This document shows, one piece after another, positions 1 through 11,626 of a DNA stretch of 60,000 bases. The translations under genes and the position numbers were made by a program. The stretch is from Owenia fusiformis (taxonomy: Eukaryota; Annelida; Polychaeta; Sabellida; Oweniidae). The stretch is from positions 5,310,001 to 5,370,000 of the forward strand of contig CAIIXF020000002.1 of NCBI GenBank assembly GCA_903813345.2, in the 5' to 3' direction. Positions within the stretch are counted from its first letter, which is position 1. Each line of letters begins with the position of its first letter. Below the pieces are notes generated by a model that saw only the letters and a program-made list of their open reading frames with translations, did not search any database and was not told where the DNA came from.

Positions 1-112
1 ATATTGCTTACAGTCGAGTGCTTGCTCTGCCGTCTGGCTGGCATCTACTGCTATCAATACTTTTCTTGACATATTGCTTCTGAAAATACAGTGAACATAT
101 GTCTGTCAGTTA

Positions 113-440
113 CAGTAAAACCTGTCTAATCCGAACGCTACACGGACCAGCCACATAATATGTTCGGATTAGTATGTGTTAAGATTTCATGGTTCTCTTA
201 AAACGTGAGTTATGGGAAATAACAAAAATTGGGAACGACAATGAGTGTCCACAAAGGGCAACGAATGTGCAAGAGCCAACGGGAACATACCAAAAATGAT
301 TACGGAACATAGCAATAAAAGACGAATCTTATGGAAAACAACCCCAAACTATCCCAAACTATAATCCTACATGAAAATAAATTTTATATATACTGGAGAT
401 GTTCAAATTGGAGAGATTTTCGGATATATTGGTTTCACTG
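113..440. mobile_element. Tc1/mariner- or pogo-like MITE
   Basis: The left end reads CAGTAAAACCTGTCTAATCC and the right end is its imperfect inverse (GGTTTCACTG). Both are flanked by TA dinucleotides (111-112 and 441-442), the duplication made by Tc1/mariner/pogo transposases. There is no open frame inside, so the element is non-autonomous. Related ends recur at 17880-18063 and 48577-48850. Confidence 0.6.
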
Positions 441-3400
441 TAATATGTTCGGAGTTTTGAGCAAGAAATAACCACTCAACAGGCATGATCATTTAATTCA
501 AGTAATCTTCGTTGTATTCCAAAAGCTAGTAAATCACGTAGATACACAAGGCAATAAACAAAACTGCTAGATATTGTGTTTTGTCTATTCCACAACAAAA
601 AGGTGAGACCTTTATTGGCACATATTATTCAACAACCTAATTGGCAACCGATAGCGAGTTACCCAAGATCTAAATGTTGAATAACTTCTGTTGTAGACAA
701 TATATCACTTCACTACTTTTACAACATTAAGAAATTACAACTTAATCTAAACTTCATCTTCGTTCACAATTTTGTAATAATTGCTAGTAGCTTAGTACCA
801 CGATATACAGGTTGTTCAAAAACCATGACATGTCTATAGTGCGGTCAGATTTTTGGTATTGGGTACCTTAACTAAACCTTCTAAATGAAAAGTTCTCATC
901 ACCAAAAAAACAAAAAATAATCATTGGGACTTGAGAATAAATTATTCTATGGATGAACGAAATGTAATAGCATGACATTGCTTAAACAGACTAGCTATAA
1001 AAGCTATTGATACCGAATATTATCATTCAAGTCTCTAGCCACCATCGAAGATAGAAGATCGGGAAATGAGAATAGTTCTGCTTCATTAGGATTTGAAATG
1101 GCTTTTGACATGAGATGACTTGGTGATGAGTAGTCATGGCGTTCTGTCATGTCTGGTTATGTCAATTAGTCAATGTGCTTATTAGTATAACAAGTTTGAT
1201 TAATATAGCGTAAGTCCATTCTGATTTAGCAGTCTCTTTAAAATCTAATGTCTGTACTACAAGGGATAGTACAGGCTGTGAATCTCACAATTACAGGTCG
1301 AAGTTAGAAATGCCATTTACCGTCACAGATCGTAGCCTTTAGGCCTCCCCTTGGTCAAAAAGAATCTTTCAAAAGCATGCAGTTTTCACCATTCTGTACA
1401 ATTTCCAAGTGATTTCGAGCCAAAGTTGTCAAATGTGAACCTCCCTGTTTTTTGGAAAAGTGATCCACCCCCCCCCGTAAGCTGGGTATGGGCCTGGAGT
1501 CTTCTATGTTTTTATACTCTCAATGAATTTTGAGCAACTCTAAAAATACATGAACACACATTATTCATGTACCTCTTGCGACACTCAAATCAAATCAAAT
1601 GTTAGATTAGTGTTTTCAAAATGATTTAAGTGGGTGAACGACTGATCGAATTAGTTTAGCTTTACAAATAATGTAAATCTAATTGTTTATTTTAAGGTTA
1701 ACATTTACTTAAAGATAAAGAGTTCTAAAAATATCTAGACACTTGTACTTTAACGGGTTGGTTAATTACTCTCCAGTAGTTGCATATGACACTCAAGATC
1801 AATTAAAGGAGGGGATTTTGTAGCCAATGTGTTCTAAACTTTATACGGGGCCTTTAAAAATAGCAATTTTGTAGCCAACGTGGTTTAAACTTTATATGGG
1901 GCCTTTAAAGGTAGGAATTTAGTAGCTAACGTGGTTTAAACTTGATATGGGACCTTTAAAGATAGCAATTGATAGTTTTACATTAGAGGTGAAACCCATG
2001 TTTATATGACAACGGCCAGATGCCGACTATTATGTTACAGGCAACGTTTGTTGGTATTTTAGCCAAAATTAATATTCCGGTTTTAAAGAATTATGTTGAG
2101 ATTGAAAACCGCAAATTTGCTCATTGGTTCAAAAACGGTGTCTATACGTATTTTTCACCAAGAAATATCTGAGTATCTAGAATGGAAAATATTCGATTTA
2201 ATATAACAGGTTGCATCCCTTTAAGATCTACTCAAGCCAAGTCACCAAAGGCCTCGGTGTATCATTGATTGAGTGGAACCAGTGGCAATGACGAAGTATA
2301 TATTTGGAGAGTGTTTGTTGATAATGATTACAACAATCTTGAAATACTTCTATTAATGTACAAATCATTGATAAACATTAAATAAACACAGTGCACCTTT
2401 CCTAAATGCGTTTAATTAACGCAACCTGCCTAAACCAGTGTTGGATTGACCTACAAGGTCGAATAACCCTTGAAGCTATTTAATGTGTTTGTTTACAAAA
2501 ACAACTCAACGGAAAAAATCATATCAAATTTAAATATGTGATATTAATAAATCTGAAATGAACAGATGAGGGGTTATTGATTTTATATGTTTATCTTATC
2601 ATATTAGCGAAAGTATCATAGGTCAAGATATATAAATCTAATTGATGGATTTCATACGTAGTTGTGTTCTATTTATAAATTGAGTCAACCGTTTGCCAAA
2701 CTGTCTAAAGGACATTTTCTTACTTTCGAACCAACCGAGCCAAGACAAGGTGAACCGATGTAACCCATGTTACCCAACATTAATTCATAAAAAGAGTTCA
2801 CTACTCATCAGTTGAGGCCCTGAGTAAGATATGAATGTTTAAAAGCATGTAGCCAAGTTAGACTGTTATATCTATGTAGTTTTCTTTGTGTATTGAAATA
2901 TTTAATAAGATTTGAATACTCAGTCTTGACAAGACTAAAGCTTATGAAGATGGATGGATGGATGATAACTACACAAGAAACGTGATTTTAAAATAATTTC
3001 TGTTTTTCCAGGGCCTCAGATCATCAACGAGAGTAATCAAAGGCATTACCCTTTTCAAGTTCCATTCCTGTTCTTTTAGCGATGGATTCAAGTCAACGTT
3101 TCGAATGGTATCCTTTGTATTCGCAGTTACCGACAATGGACTAGGAAGGTGCGACAGATCGGCTGGGGTTGGAGAGGCGGGGAGGGGGGGGGGGGGGTAA
3201 ACGGTTATTTTTTAATTTATCACAATGGTTGCGTTTAAAATGTAAACGTTTTGTGTCTTTAAAATCTATGATACCCTGGAATGTTTCGAGCTCCCTATTT
3301 TTATAGAATTTTAGACAAAATGAGACTTTTTAATAATTTAGACTTTTCCTTATTATTGATTTTTGATAACCAACCAGGTCGGTTTTTCTCGCTGCAGCCC

Positions 3401-3665
3401 TAGCAAAATTAAACAGATTTCTTAGTCACCAGGGATATAATTTTATGAATCCACTACATGATATTGACTATTGATACCCACGAGTTGTGAATTGCACGTC
3501 ATTTGAATCATTCTAGTCTTGCTTCAGTTCTCTATCTCTCTATTTTCTTCATGGTGTGTAATGTGAGGCGGTCACAAGTGGTTGAAGCTAGACATGAATC
3601 TTTCCTTTTGTAGGAACACTATTCAAAAAGTGCATGTTCCAAAGAGAAGTTAAAACGAGCAAGAA
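441..3665. other. Non-coding stretch, no gene seen
   Basis: AT-rich sequence without a credible coding exon; the only open frames are short and lack domain character. It contains a 51-bp tandem repeat (1814-1973) and a long G run near 3185-3198. Nothing else could be identified. Confidence 0.6.
1814..1973. repeat. Tandem repeat, about 51-bp unit, three copies
   Basis: The motif GTAGCCAACGTGGTTTAAAC (with small changes) recurs at 1820, 1871 and 1922, each followed by a TATGGGGCCTTTAAA-like segment. Copies differ at several bases, so the array is old. Confidence 0.8.
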
Positions 3666-4742
3666 ACGACGTCAGATACTGTACATCGCGGCATTTTACA
3701 GCATTTTTACATGCGTACTTACTTTTAAAACCGCAATATCTCGACAGCAAAATCATATTTTTCTACAACTTTTCGTCATCAGTTGAACACGCATGTCCAC
3801 GAAATATTTTGCCTATCAGAATTCCAAATAACTGATTTGGGACTTTTTAAATGAGAATCACGCAAGCCATATTATGCGACTTTCTATGCTAAAACCGGGT
3901 GTGGACTGTAACATTTTGAAGAAAAATGATTTTAATTTTAAACGAAAAATGAAGATAACTTTTTCATTTCTTAACGGATCTTTCTCAAATTTTCACAATA
4001 TTTAAATTCACCATTTTGGAAAAGACAAACAGATTCTGTGTGATGACGTCATAATATAACAATGCTAACTTAACGCTTATATTTATGCAAAAAAAGTGTG
4101 GACAGGCAGAATTTCGTACCAACAAGATATATATTTTGATCAATTAAACATTAAATCGTTTGAAAGGTGAATTATTCTTTTTTGATTCCTGAAAGGCATA
4201 TCATATTCTATATTTTTATCAAAAAACTATATCATTTCGATTAAAATTCAGTCTGTAAGAAGTATAAATTGAAAGAAATATGAAGTGAAGCCATGTGAAA
4301 AATTCAGAAAATTACGTTCATTTTTTGAGTTCAAATATTTGTAATTAAGGGATAAACATTCAAAACTTTCCAATGTTTCAGCATGTTCTTTTAAATATAC
4401 CCCTTACTACATACAATTAATTTCATTTAATTTGAACCAGTATATATTGAGATAGACATCATTTTATCACCGCAACTCCAAGTGAAGCCTTTACAAAATA
4501 AGACGTTACGCCGTTAGCGTATTATATGTTCTCCTTTATTATTCATTGCTTTAAATAAATAAAACTAAATATTCGAGTTAAAATAAATTACAAATAATGC
4601 ATTTAACAATCCCTAATATCTTCCCGTCTGTGTATATCAGTTGAATATGACAAGGGGCACTGTGAAAGAGTCTAGAAAGACGGTGCGACAACGAGAGCGC
4701 AGGGCCGAAAAGCGCGACAAAGAAGAAAACGGGTAGGGTTTG

Positions 4743-5958
4743 TGTGACCGGGGGCAAGGTCGACGTGGGTTTATATTAGCAAAATAAGCACAAACGCAAC
4801 AGTATATATGTTTATCAGTCAAATGGGTATATTCATTTCAATCACATCACAACAACGGGGAGTTGGAGTTCCCTGAAAGTACAAAAGGTACCATAATGTG
4901 TATCAACTGTAATACACGCAATACATATAAGCTACAATGGTACCAAAATATGTGTGAACTATAATACTCATACTACAAACTAACATTGTTCAGATGCTTT
5001 GAAGCTATAACCTTACATTATTCACTATTTAAAATACATGCAACTGGCATATAAAATACATCAACATACCCTCGTGGACTATTATACTAAGCGAGTCAGC
5101 GACTGAAGGTTGTCACAATATTGTGGGTCACTCAGTACTAGAAATATAACAAATGCCAAAATAGGAAAATGTAATGTTTGCCACTAAAGCAAATAACAAA
5201 ATTACCAGATATCCTATTCACTAATACCACATAGACAAAATGTCCCATTAGAGTAAACATGAAGCCTAAAAGTATTTGAGCTCTTGCGAATATGACATTG
5301 ACATCTTGAATTTACATCACATCCAATTATTACAAACTTACAAGTTTACTAAGTAAGATAAGGCTATGATAAAAAACTTACTAATGGTCCCTAGGGGATG
5401 AGGTTATGAGCCCACTGGCTAAGCATGGTACAGTAGATAACGTGTCACTCTACAATCAATAGAAACCAAAATGTACAGCCATGAAAGCTGGACACAAATT
5501 GGGCGTGACACATGGACTAAATATTACAAACAGGTTTACATTGAAGATGAAGCTAACAATTATTACTTCTCAACTAGTGTTTATAATATGGTCATTATAG
5601 TTGAAATAAGTAAGAAATGTATGCTATAAAATATTACAAAGTGGGAGACTTTGGACCATGACATTACAAAAATGTAAAAAATAGTACAATATTTACCCAG
5701 TTGTCCTGCTTGGACAGTCTCAGCCAGTGAACTGAGCTTTACAGATGAAAACTACAAATCACTGCCACAGCAGGGTTTGAAAATACATAGTCAATACAAA
5801 AATACAATGGGCTAAAAATAGCTTGTACATAGAAAGTACCTATTGAAATAGAAAATTGAACCCTAAAGTGAGGTTGAGAACAGTTGTATGGCTCACTTAA
5901 TTCACTAAATAACTTGTAAGCTAAACCTTAGTACAGGGTGTCTAACAAGCCTGTTACA
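4743..5958 (-). repeat. 3' LTR of Gypsy element 1
   Basis: A 1216-bp block that begins TGTGACCGGG and ends GTTACA. It reads the same as 12691-13906 throughout and has exactly equal length. It has TG...CA ends and is preceded by TTTG (4739-4742), matching TTTG after the other LTR (13907-13910). Since the coding strand is minus, this left copy is the 3' LTR. Confidence 0.95.
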
Positions 5959-6308
5959 TCCACGCCTACATCGTGGTAATGCGTCCCGCATTTGAACGTG
6001 TACTACTTGACTGATAAATACAAAAATAACATAGCTTTACATGAGAAAATACAATAACAACAATGATTGAAAATACAATACCACAAACACTTTGCAAGGC
6101 AAGTGTAATAATTATTTGTAAACATAGAACATGGAAATACCTCCCCTACAACCACGTCCATATAATAATTTAAAAACAATGACTACAAAAGCGTGTAAAG
6201 TTATGTAGAGCTTATGTAGAGCTATGTAGAACTTATAACATGTACCTATCAAAATATGTATTACAAACATCCTAACATCCTGTAACCCTTCTTTCAGGAA
6301 AAGAGTAT
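5959..6308 (-). other. Pol-to-3' LTR spacer of Gypsy element 1
   Basis: About 350 bp between the pol stop and the 3' LTR. It holds no env or other conserved frame. The purine-rich tract expected beside the LTR is weak: the minus strand reads AGGCGTGGA immediately before TGTAAC. Confidence 0.6.
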
Positions 6309-9300
6309 TCAAGTTTTGTTTGCTAATCTTGCAGAACGTCTTGGAATGAACTCTTTGTGCTCCTGAATAGTCTGGATTTTCCTCAGGTTATCTGGTATCT
6401 TTTTAATCTCTCTTCTATGTACAATTTTCTTCTCCCCAGTCTCTGACTGCAAAGTGTATGTTTTTGAGTCCTTTATGCCTACAACTTTGAAGACTTCATT
6501 TCCAAACTCATCTTGAATCTTGTTCCTTCCTAGTAAGTGCTGCTTCACAATAACATTGTCTCCTAAGTGGATTTCATTTCCCTCATATATCTTTACATCA
6601 TGGAGCTTCTTTCTCCTGTCTGCCTCCTTTTGAATCTGTTTGTCAGCCTGTTGAAAAGCCTGTTTCAAGGTCTGCTTATGCTTCTCCACCCAATTCTTGG
6701 TTCCTCCTATAGGACTGACATCTATGTCATCAGTTCCTGCGATAATGTCTACAGGCAACTTTGGATGACGTCCAAACATTAAATAAAACGGACTGAAACC
6801 TGTGGATGTGTGTGGAGTGTAGTTGTACTTCGCTACAATTCCATCAATGAAGTCTGGCCACTTGTGCTTTTGCTCAGCTGATAGCGTCTTCAAGAGGTTA
6901 TGTAGCGTCCTGTTGAAGCGCTCCGATTGGCCATTTCCTTCTGGATGGTATGGTGTAGTTTTAGATTGTTCAATTGAATACAGATTGCAGAGTTCATGGA
7001 CTACTTTACTCAGAAAGTTTCTTCCTTGGTCCGTGTGAATACGGGATGGAATACCATAATGGTTGAACCAGTTTTTCACAAGGGCTTTAGCCGTTGTCAC
7101 TGCTTTTTGGTCTCTAGTAGGTACTGCAAGTGTGTATTTTGAAAAGACATCAGTACAAACTAAAACATTTTCAATGCCATTTGACGCTTTGTCAAGGAGA
7201 GTATAATCTAAGCACAGAAGTTCATTTGGTTGTTTTGCTGTGATTCTTCCTAAAGATATATGTGTGTTCTTATATGGCATTTTTCCATGGATACAGCGCT
7301 CACATGTTTTAATCCAATTTCTGATTTCATTTTGCATATTGGGCCAAAAATACTTATTCTCAACCAGTTTATAGGTTCTTTCCCAAGCTTGGTGACCACT
7401 CATATCATGAACTTCTTTAAGTACTCTTTCCCTGAGACATTTGGGTGTTACTACTTGAGTGACAGGAAGTTGTTTACTGGTTTTGATGGTTCTGATCAGT
7501 ATCCCTCTCCTAATGCTTAGTCTGTTGAAATGTTTTAGTATTCCTTTTTGATCCTTGGACAACTTCTGTCTTAAGGCTGCATTTGGTATTTTCTTCTTTC
7601 TTACAAGGTTCTTCACTCCCCTAATCTCCTCATCTTCATCTTGAAGTTCAGCAAACCCAGGTTCTGTTATTGTTGGAAAAGGTGTGCTCCATGCAGAAGA
7701 CTCTTTCTCTTGATCACCTCCATTAGATTCATGATCCGCTTCACAGGTCACCTGTAACGTTTGGACGGATGGTGTCTGGGCAGCACATACATCAACCCCT
7801 GTTAGCTCTGAGATCATCGGAACATTGTTCAGCTCAGGAGGTAGAAATGTTGTGCCCGTACATTTCTCTATAGAAAGGAAAGTGGCACTCGTCACAAAGT
7901 CCTCTTCCCTGTCCTCTTCAACAGGATTCCTGAGTCGAGATAAAGCATCGGCTGATTTATTTGAAGCGCCAGACTTGTATTTCAACTCAAAATTAAATGG
8001 AGCCAATTCAGAGACCCATCTCTGCTCAACTGCTGGCAGTTTTTTTACTGTCATAATGTAAGTGAGGGGATTATTATCTGTATAAACTGTTACAGAAGCC
8101 CCCAGGAGGTAGTCTCTAAATTTTTCAGCCATTGCCCATTTTAACCCAAGCAACTCCAGCTTCATGCTTGAGTAATTCCTCGAGTTCTTCTCTGCTTTGC
8201 GTAGTGATCGGCTTGCACAGGCAATAATACGCTTTATGCCTTCCTGTTCTTGGTAGAGTATGGCGCCAATCCCCATCAGGCTACTGTCCACTTCAAGGAT
8301 AAATGGTTTTGCAAAATCTGCAAATCCCAAAATTGGGGCGTTGATAATCTTCTCCTTGATAGTGTTGAACGCAGTCTTACATTCTGGATTCCATAGGTCT
8401 TTGATTGACACATGTTTTGATTTTCGCTTGCTGACTTTGCCCTGATCATTTAGCAAGTTGTGCAATGGACGCACAATCTTCGCAAAGTCTTTCACGAAGC
8501 GCCTAGAGTAGCTTGCATGACCCAGGAATCTCCGTAGATCCTTAACACTCTCTGGAACAGGCCAATTCTTCAGGACTTGTATTCTTGTTTCATCAGGTTG
8601 AATGCCTTTTTCTGATATGTGGTAGCCAAGATAAGTTACTTCTGTCTGGAAGAATGTACACTTTTCCATTTTTAATTTCAGATTGTTCTGAATCAAGATA
8701 CGGAACACATTTTCTAGTCTTGATATATGGTCAGTGACATTCCTCGAGAAACAGATTATGTCATCCAGGTATACCAGAAGACTCTTGAAGACTTCATTCG
8801 TGAATACTGTCTGCATTAGGCGCTGATACGTGGCTGGACTGTTGGTTAAACCAAAGGCCATACGTGGATATTCATAAAGGCCAAATGGGGTAGTGAAGGC
8901 TGTTTTCGGAATATCCTGTTCGGCCACCTTTACTTGATGGTAAGCATTGTCAAGGTCGCAGGTGGAAAAGATCTTAGCGTCCTTGAGTGCATCCAGAGAT
9001 TCCTCAATGCGTGGTAGTGGATAACTATCCTTCACGGTATTCCGGTTCAATTGGCGAAAATCCACACAGAGCCTAATCTTCCCATCTTTTTTCCTGACCA
9101 ATACTATGGGGCTGGCATAAGGGCTGTTGCTTGGCTGAATTATCTTTTTGTCGAGTAACTTCTGGAGGTGGTCTTGAACCTCTTGGCACAAATGTGGAGG
9201 TATTCTTCTGTACGGCTGTTTAATCCTTTTAGTAGGGTCAATTAGGTGTATTTCATGTTCTACTGTGTCTGTGTACCCGAAGTCCTCATCATCTTTGGCG

Positions 9301-10271
9301 AATGCGTCTTTATTTTTGTAGAACATTTCTCTTGTTAATTCTTTTTCAGCTTCGGTTCCAGGAAAATTTTTGAGGTTTTCTTCAACAAATTCCCCAAACT
9401 TATCAGGTGTTTCCATACTTCCTGTGGTGTTGAGTTCGAAGCAGTTTTCTTCTTCGGAAAAGTATACTCTATACTGGCTGTCATTTTCCTGCTGGGCTTT
9501 ATCTATTGTCCCAATAGGTGTCTTTCTTCTAAGTGTTACTCCTGCCTTGGATACATTGGCAATCCTGAGCCACTTCTCATCTTTCGAGCCATCAATCAGA
9601 CCTGGTGTTACTTGTAGGTTCCCTGGTAGAGGTTTCTCTGTCGGTTCAACTATTCCCAAGTCTTGAAAGTCTCCTGTGGTCACTTGAATATGTAGGCAGG
9701 ATCCGGCAGGAATGAAGGCATCTTTGCTTATTCTGACATGGTGTTCCCTGTTAGGTTCTGGTTCAACTTTAGGAATAGTAAACTTGTATTTCTCTACATG
9801 TTGAAGAACATTACAACCAACAAGGCATTCTGGTTTCGCTCCCTCCTTCTCATGGACTATCACTCCAACATTCTCTATCAGCTGTTCCTCAATCTGAATA
9901 TTTACCACCATGAAACCTAGATATGGCACTTCCTGATTATTTGCTGCTCTTATTCTGCACCACTTATTTTGCTCAAGTTTTTTATGTGAAAAATTCTTAT
10001 TGAACAATTCTTTGGACATCAATGTTACGGTGCTTCCTGAATCAATAGTAGCATTAAGTTTAACACCATCGATTTCAACTGATCTTTGTGGACTTTCTCC
10101 CACCATTTTACACATTGGCACACTTGTCTCTTGGAATTTAACACTGTCTGTTGATCTTGTGGTTTCCTTTTGTTCATTTGCTACTTGATGTTCTTTATTC
10201 TCATTCACATTCTGCTCTGTGTGGTCTTTTAAGTTATTTTCCCCAGTGCCACAGTCCTGGGTATATACTAG
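6309..10271 (-). CDS. pol: Gypsy element 1 Pol (protease-RT-RNase H-integrase)
   Basis: Polyprotein that copies and integrates the element. Numbering from the GTG codon at 10208: aspartic protease with DSG at 56-58; reverse transcriptase about 345-530 with YLDD at 480-483; RNase H about 635-757 (D641, E685, D711 and an SADALSR end); integrase zinc finger H934, H939, C969, C972; integrase core D1001, D1060 and E1096 with the canonical 35-residue spacing; then a C-terminal DNA-binding tail. There is no in-frame ATG near the protease. The frame is open without a stop from the gag slippery site (10271) to the GTG, so expression as a Gag-Pol product by -1 frameshifting is likely. All catalytic residues examined are present and no internal stop is seen. 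It has no chromodomain. Confidence 0.95.
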   Translation of the reverse strand, partial: LVYTQDCGTGENNLKDHTEQNVNENKEHQVANEQKETTRSTDSVKFQETSVPMCKMVGESPQRSVEIDGVKLNATIDSGSTVTLMSKELFNKNFSHKKLEQNKWCRIRAANNQEVPYLGFMVVNIQIEEQLIENVGVIVHEKEGAKPECLVGCNVLQHVEKYKFTIPKVEPEPNREHHVRISKDAFIPAGSCLHIQVTTGDFQDLGIVEPTEKPLPGNLQVTPGLIDGSKDEKWLRIANVSKAGVTLRRKTPIGTIDKAQQENDSQYRVYFSEEENCFELNTTGSMETPDKFGEFVEENLKNFPGTEAEKELTREMFYKNKDAFAKDDEDFGYTDTVEHEIHLIDPTKRIKQPYRRIPPHLCQEVQDHLQKLLDKKIIQPSNSPYASPIVLVRKKDGKIRLCVDFRQLNRNTVKDSYPLPRIEESLDALKDAKIFSTCDLDNAYHQVKVAEQDIPKTAFTTPFGLYEYPRMAFGLTNSPATYQRLMQTVFTNEVFKSLLVYLDDIICFSRNVTDHISRLENVFRILIQNNLKLKMEKCTFFQTEVTYLGYHISEKGIQPDETRIQVLKNWPVPESVKDLRRFLGHASYSRRFVKDFAKIVRPLHNLLNDQGKVSKRKSKHVSIKDLWNPECKTAFNTIKEKIINAPILGFADFAKPFILEVDSSLMGIGAILYQEQEGIKRIIACASRSLRKAEKNSRNYSSMKLELLGLKWAMAEKFRDYLLGASVTVYTDNNPLTYIMTVKKLPAVEQRWVSELAPFNFELKYKSGASNKSADALSRLRNPVEEDREEDFVTSATFLSIEKCTGTTFLPPELNNVPMISELTGVDVCAAQTPSVQTLQVTCEADHESNGGDQEKESSAWSTPFPTITEPGFAELQDEDEEIRGVKNLVRKKKIPNAALRQKLSKDQKGILKHFNRLSIRRGILIRTIKTSKQLPVTQVVTPKCLRERVLKEVHDMSGHQAWERTYKLVENKYFWPNMQNEIRNWIKTCERCIHGKMPYKNTHISLGRITAKQPNELLCLDYTLLDKASNGIENVLVCTDVFSKYTLAVPTRDQKAVTTAKALVKNWFNHYGIPSRIHTDQGRNFLSKVVHELCNLYSIEQSKTTPYHPEGNGQSERFNRTLHNLLKTLSAEQKHKWPDFIDGIVAKYNYTPHTSTGFSPFYLMFGRHPKLPVDIIAGTDDIDVSPIGGTKNWVEKHKQTLKQAFQQADKQIQKEADRRKKLHDVKIYEGNEIHLGDNVIVKQHLLGRNKIQDEFGNEVFKVVGIKDSKTYTLQSETGEKKIVHRREIKKIPDNLRKIQTIQEHKEFIPRRSARLANKT

Positions 10272-10277
10272 TTTTTT
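10220..10277 (-). promoter_or_regulatory. -1 ribosomal frameshift signal at gag-pol junction
   Basis: On the minus strand the heptamer A AAA AAC (10271-10277) sits in the gag frame and is followed directly by the gag TAG stop (10268-10270). After a 9-nt spacer comes a candidate H-type pseudoknot. Stem 1 is CCCAG/CTGGG (10257-10261 with 10242-10246). Stem 2 is TGTGG/CCACA (10249-10253 with 10220-10224). The joining loop is A-rich. The -1 frame is open into pol. The pairing was found by eye, not by folding software. Confidence 0.85.
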
Positions 10278-11626
10278 GGCTCCGTTGGAGGATTATGTGT
10301 GTCTCTGTAGCTGTTTCGGTTTCCCCATTGGTTGGCTCTTCCATCATTATTCTGGTAATCTGTGTTTGGTGATCCTATACCTCTCGGGTACCCAGACTCT
10401 CTGTCACGATAGAAGTAGTTTCTATTTGCATATGTATTTGAGTAGCCTCTACCTCTCCTAGTTTGTGGATTGTAGAAATTGTGATTTTCATTTTGATCGA
10501 GCTGATAGTTGTTCCAGTGATTTCGACTATGGTAACTGTTGTGATATGCTCCTCTACCTCTTCTGTTGGGAAAGTTTCTTTGGTTGTCGGATGTTGCGGA
10601 GGTAAAGGCAGATTGTACTTCTTTTTGTACTTGTTTTTGAATCAGGTCTTCTATGGCTTTTGATTCTGGAGAGGAAGTCTTTATTGGTTCCTGTTTGGTT
10701 TCGGTTATTGGTCTCATCTTTATTCGTTCTTCAATCATGAAAGCTTCCTCTCTCAGGGCAGTGAAAGTGATGTTTGGACGTTCTTTCAGCTTGTTGTGAA
10801 GCATGAGGCGCATCATCTCTGAAGACACTCCACTGGCGAATTGGGTCTTCATTAGTTTTGAAGTGTCCTCCATTCCCAGGAAATCATCGTTGGTGTTCTG
10901 AAGTTGCTCTTGTTGTGTCATTAATCTTTGACTATAGCTTTTGATGTCTTCAGTACTCTGTTGCTTTGTGTTCAAGAACACTTGTAGTGCCGTGTGTTTG
11001 GTCTGGTGTCCCCCATAAACTCGTTTCAAAGTTGTGAAGATTTCCTCTGGGTAAGCATTATCACCAAGGTGCCGGACTTCCTTTTTTGGCATTCCCTCCA
11101 GATTCATCATTATGTAGTCATAGATATCCTCTTTGCGAACTTTTTTAATAGCTCTCTTGGCATCATCGATCCATTCATTGACATCTTGGTCAGCTTTACC
11201 ACTGAATTTACTGATTTTTGGCTCTTTCCTGTAGACCTCTTGATGTGGAGCTTTCGGAGTAGATGTCCTGGCTTCCTGTGTCAGATCAAATGTTACTTCA
11301 TGATTATCTTGCGCCAGCGATTTTTCCTGTTTCTGCAGCAACATTGATCTATAGTGCTCCTCCATCTGTTTGTACTCCTGGTCCTTATCTCTAAGTTGTT
11401 TTTCGAGCTCTAGCAGCTGTTCGCGAAGATGTCTATCTGCGATTGTAGGTCGTTTGGTGATTCTGCTTGGCCTGTTCATTTGCAGTTCATCTGTGAATTT
11501 TAGTGGTGGTTGTGTTGTAAGTGTTGACATCTTTTCAATCAAGTCATCAGCTTGCATGGATGTTTCATGGTAATTTACATGTCTTTCCCTGGTTTCAGGT
11601 ATCTCATCGGAATATCCGGTTGCCAT
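10268..11626 (-). CDS. gag: Gypsy element 1 Gag, cysteine-free
   Basis: A 452-residue capsid protein that starts at ATG 11626 and ends at TAG directly after the slippery heptamer. The N-terminus has a charged coiled-coil-like segment (about residues 65-110). A capsid region follows, with the FSGKADQDVNEWIDDAKRAI-type motif seen in Gypsy, Arc and PNMA capsids. The last 100 residues are rich in Arg, Gly, Asn and Tyr (several RRGRG motifs). The protein contains no cysteine, so it has no CCHC zinc knuckle; the Arg-Gly tail probably does the RNA binding, as the GR boxes do in foamy virus Gag. Assignment as Gag rests on position, capsid-like motif and the junction with pol. Confidence 0.9.
   Translation of the reverse strand: MATGYSDEIPETRERHVNYHETSMQADDLIEKMSTLTTQPPLKFTDELQMNRPSRITKRPTIADRHLREQLLELEKQLRDKDQEYKQMEEHYRSMLLQKQEKSLAQDNHEVTFDLTQEARTSTPKAPHQEVYRKEPKISKFSGKADQDVNEWIDDAKRAIKKVRKEDIYDYIMMNLEGMPKKEVRHLGDNAYPEEIFTTLKRVYGGHQTKHTALQVFLNTKQQSTEDIKSYSQRLMTQQEQLQNTNDDFLGMEDTSKLMKTQFASGVSSEMMRLMLHNKLKERPNITFTALREEAFMIEERIKMRPITETKQEPIKTSSPESKAIEDLIQKQVQKEVQSAFTSATSDNQRNFPNRRGRGAYHNSYHSRNHWNNYQLDQNENHNFYNPQTRRGRGYSNTYANRNYFYRDRESGYPRGIGSPNTDYQNNDGRANQWGNRNSYRDTHNPPTEPKN

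Noticed and set aside
5959-6308. Possible env gene of Gypsy element 1
   Set aside because: Only about 350 bp remain before the LTR, with no signal peptide, membrane segment or conserved frame; the element is env-less.
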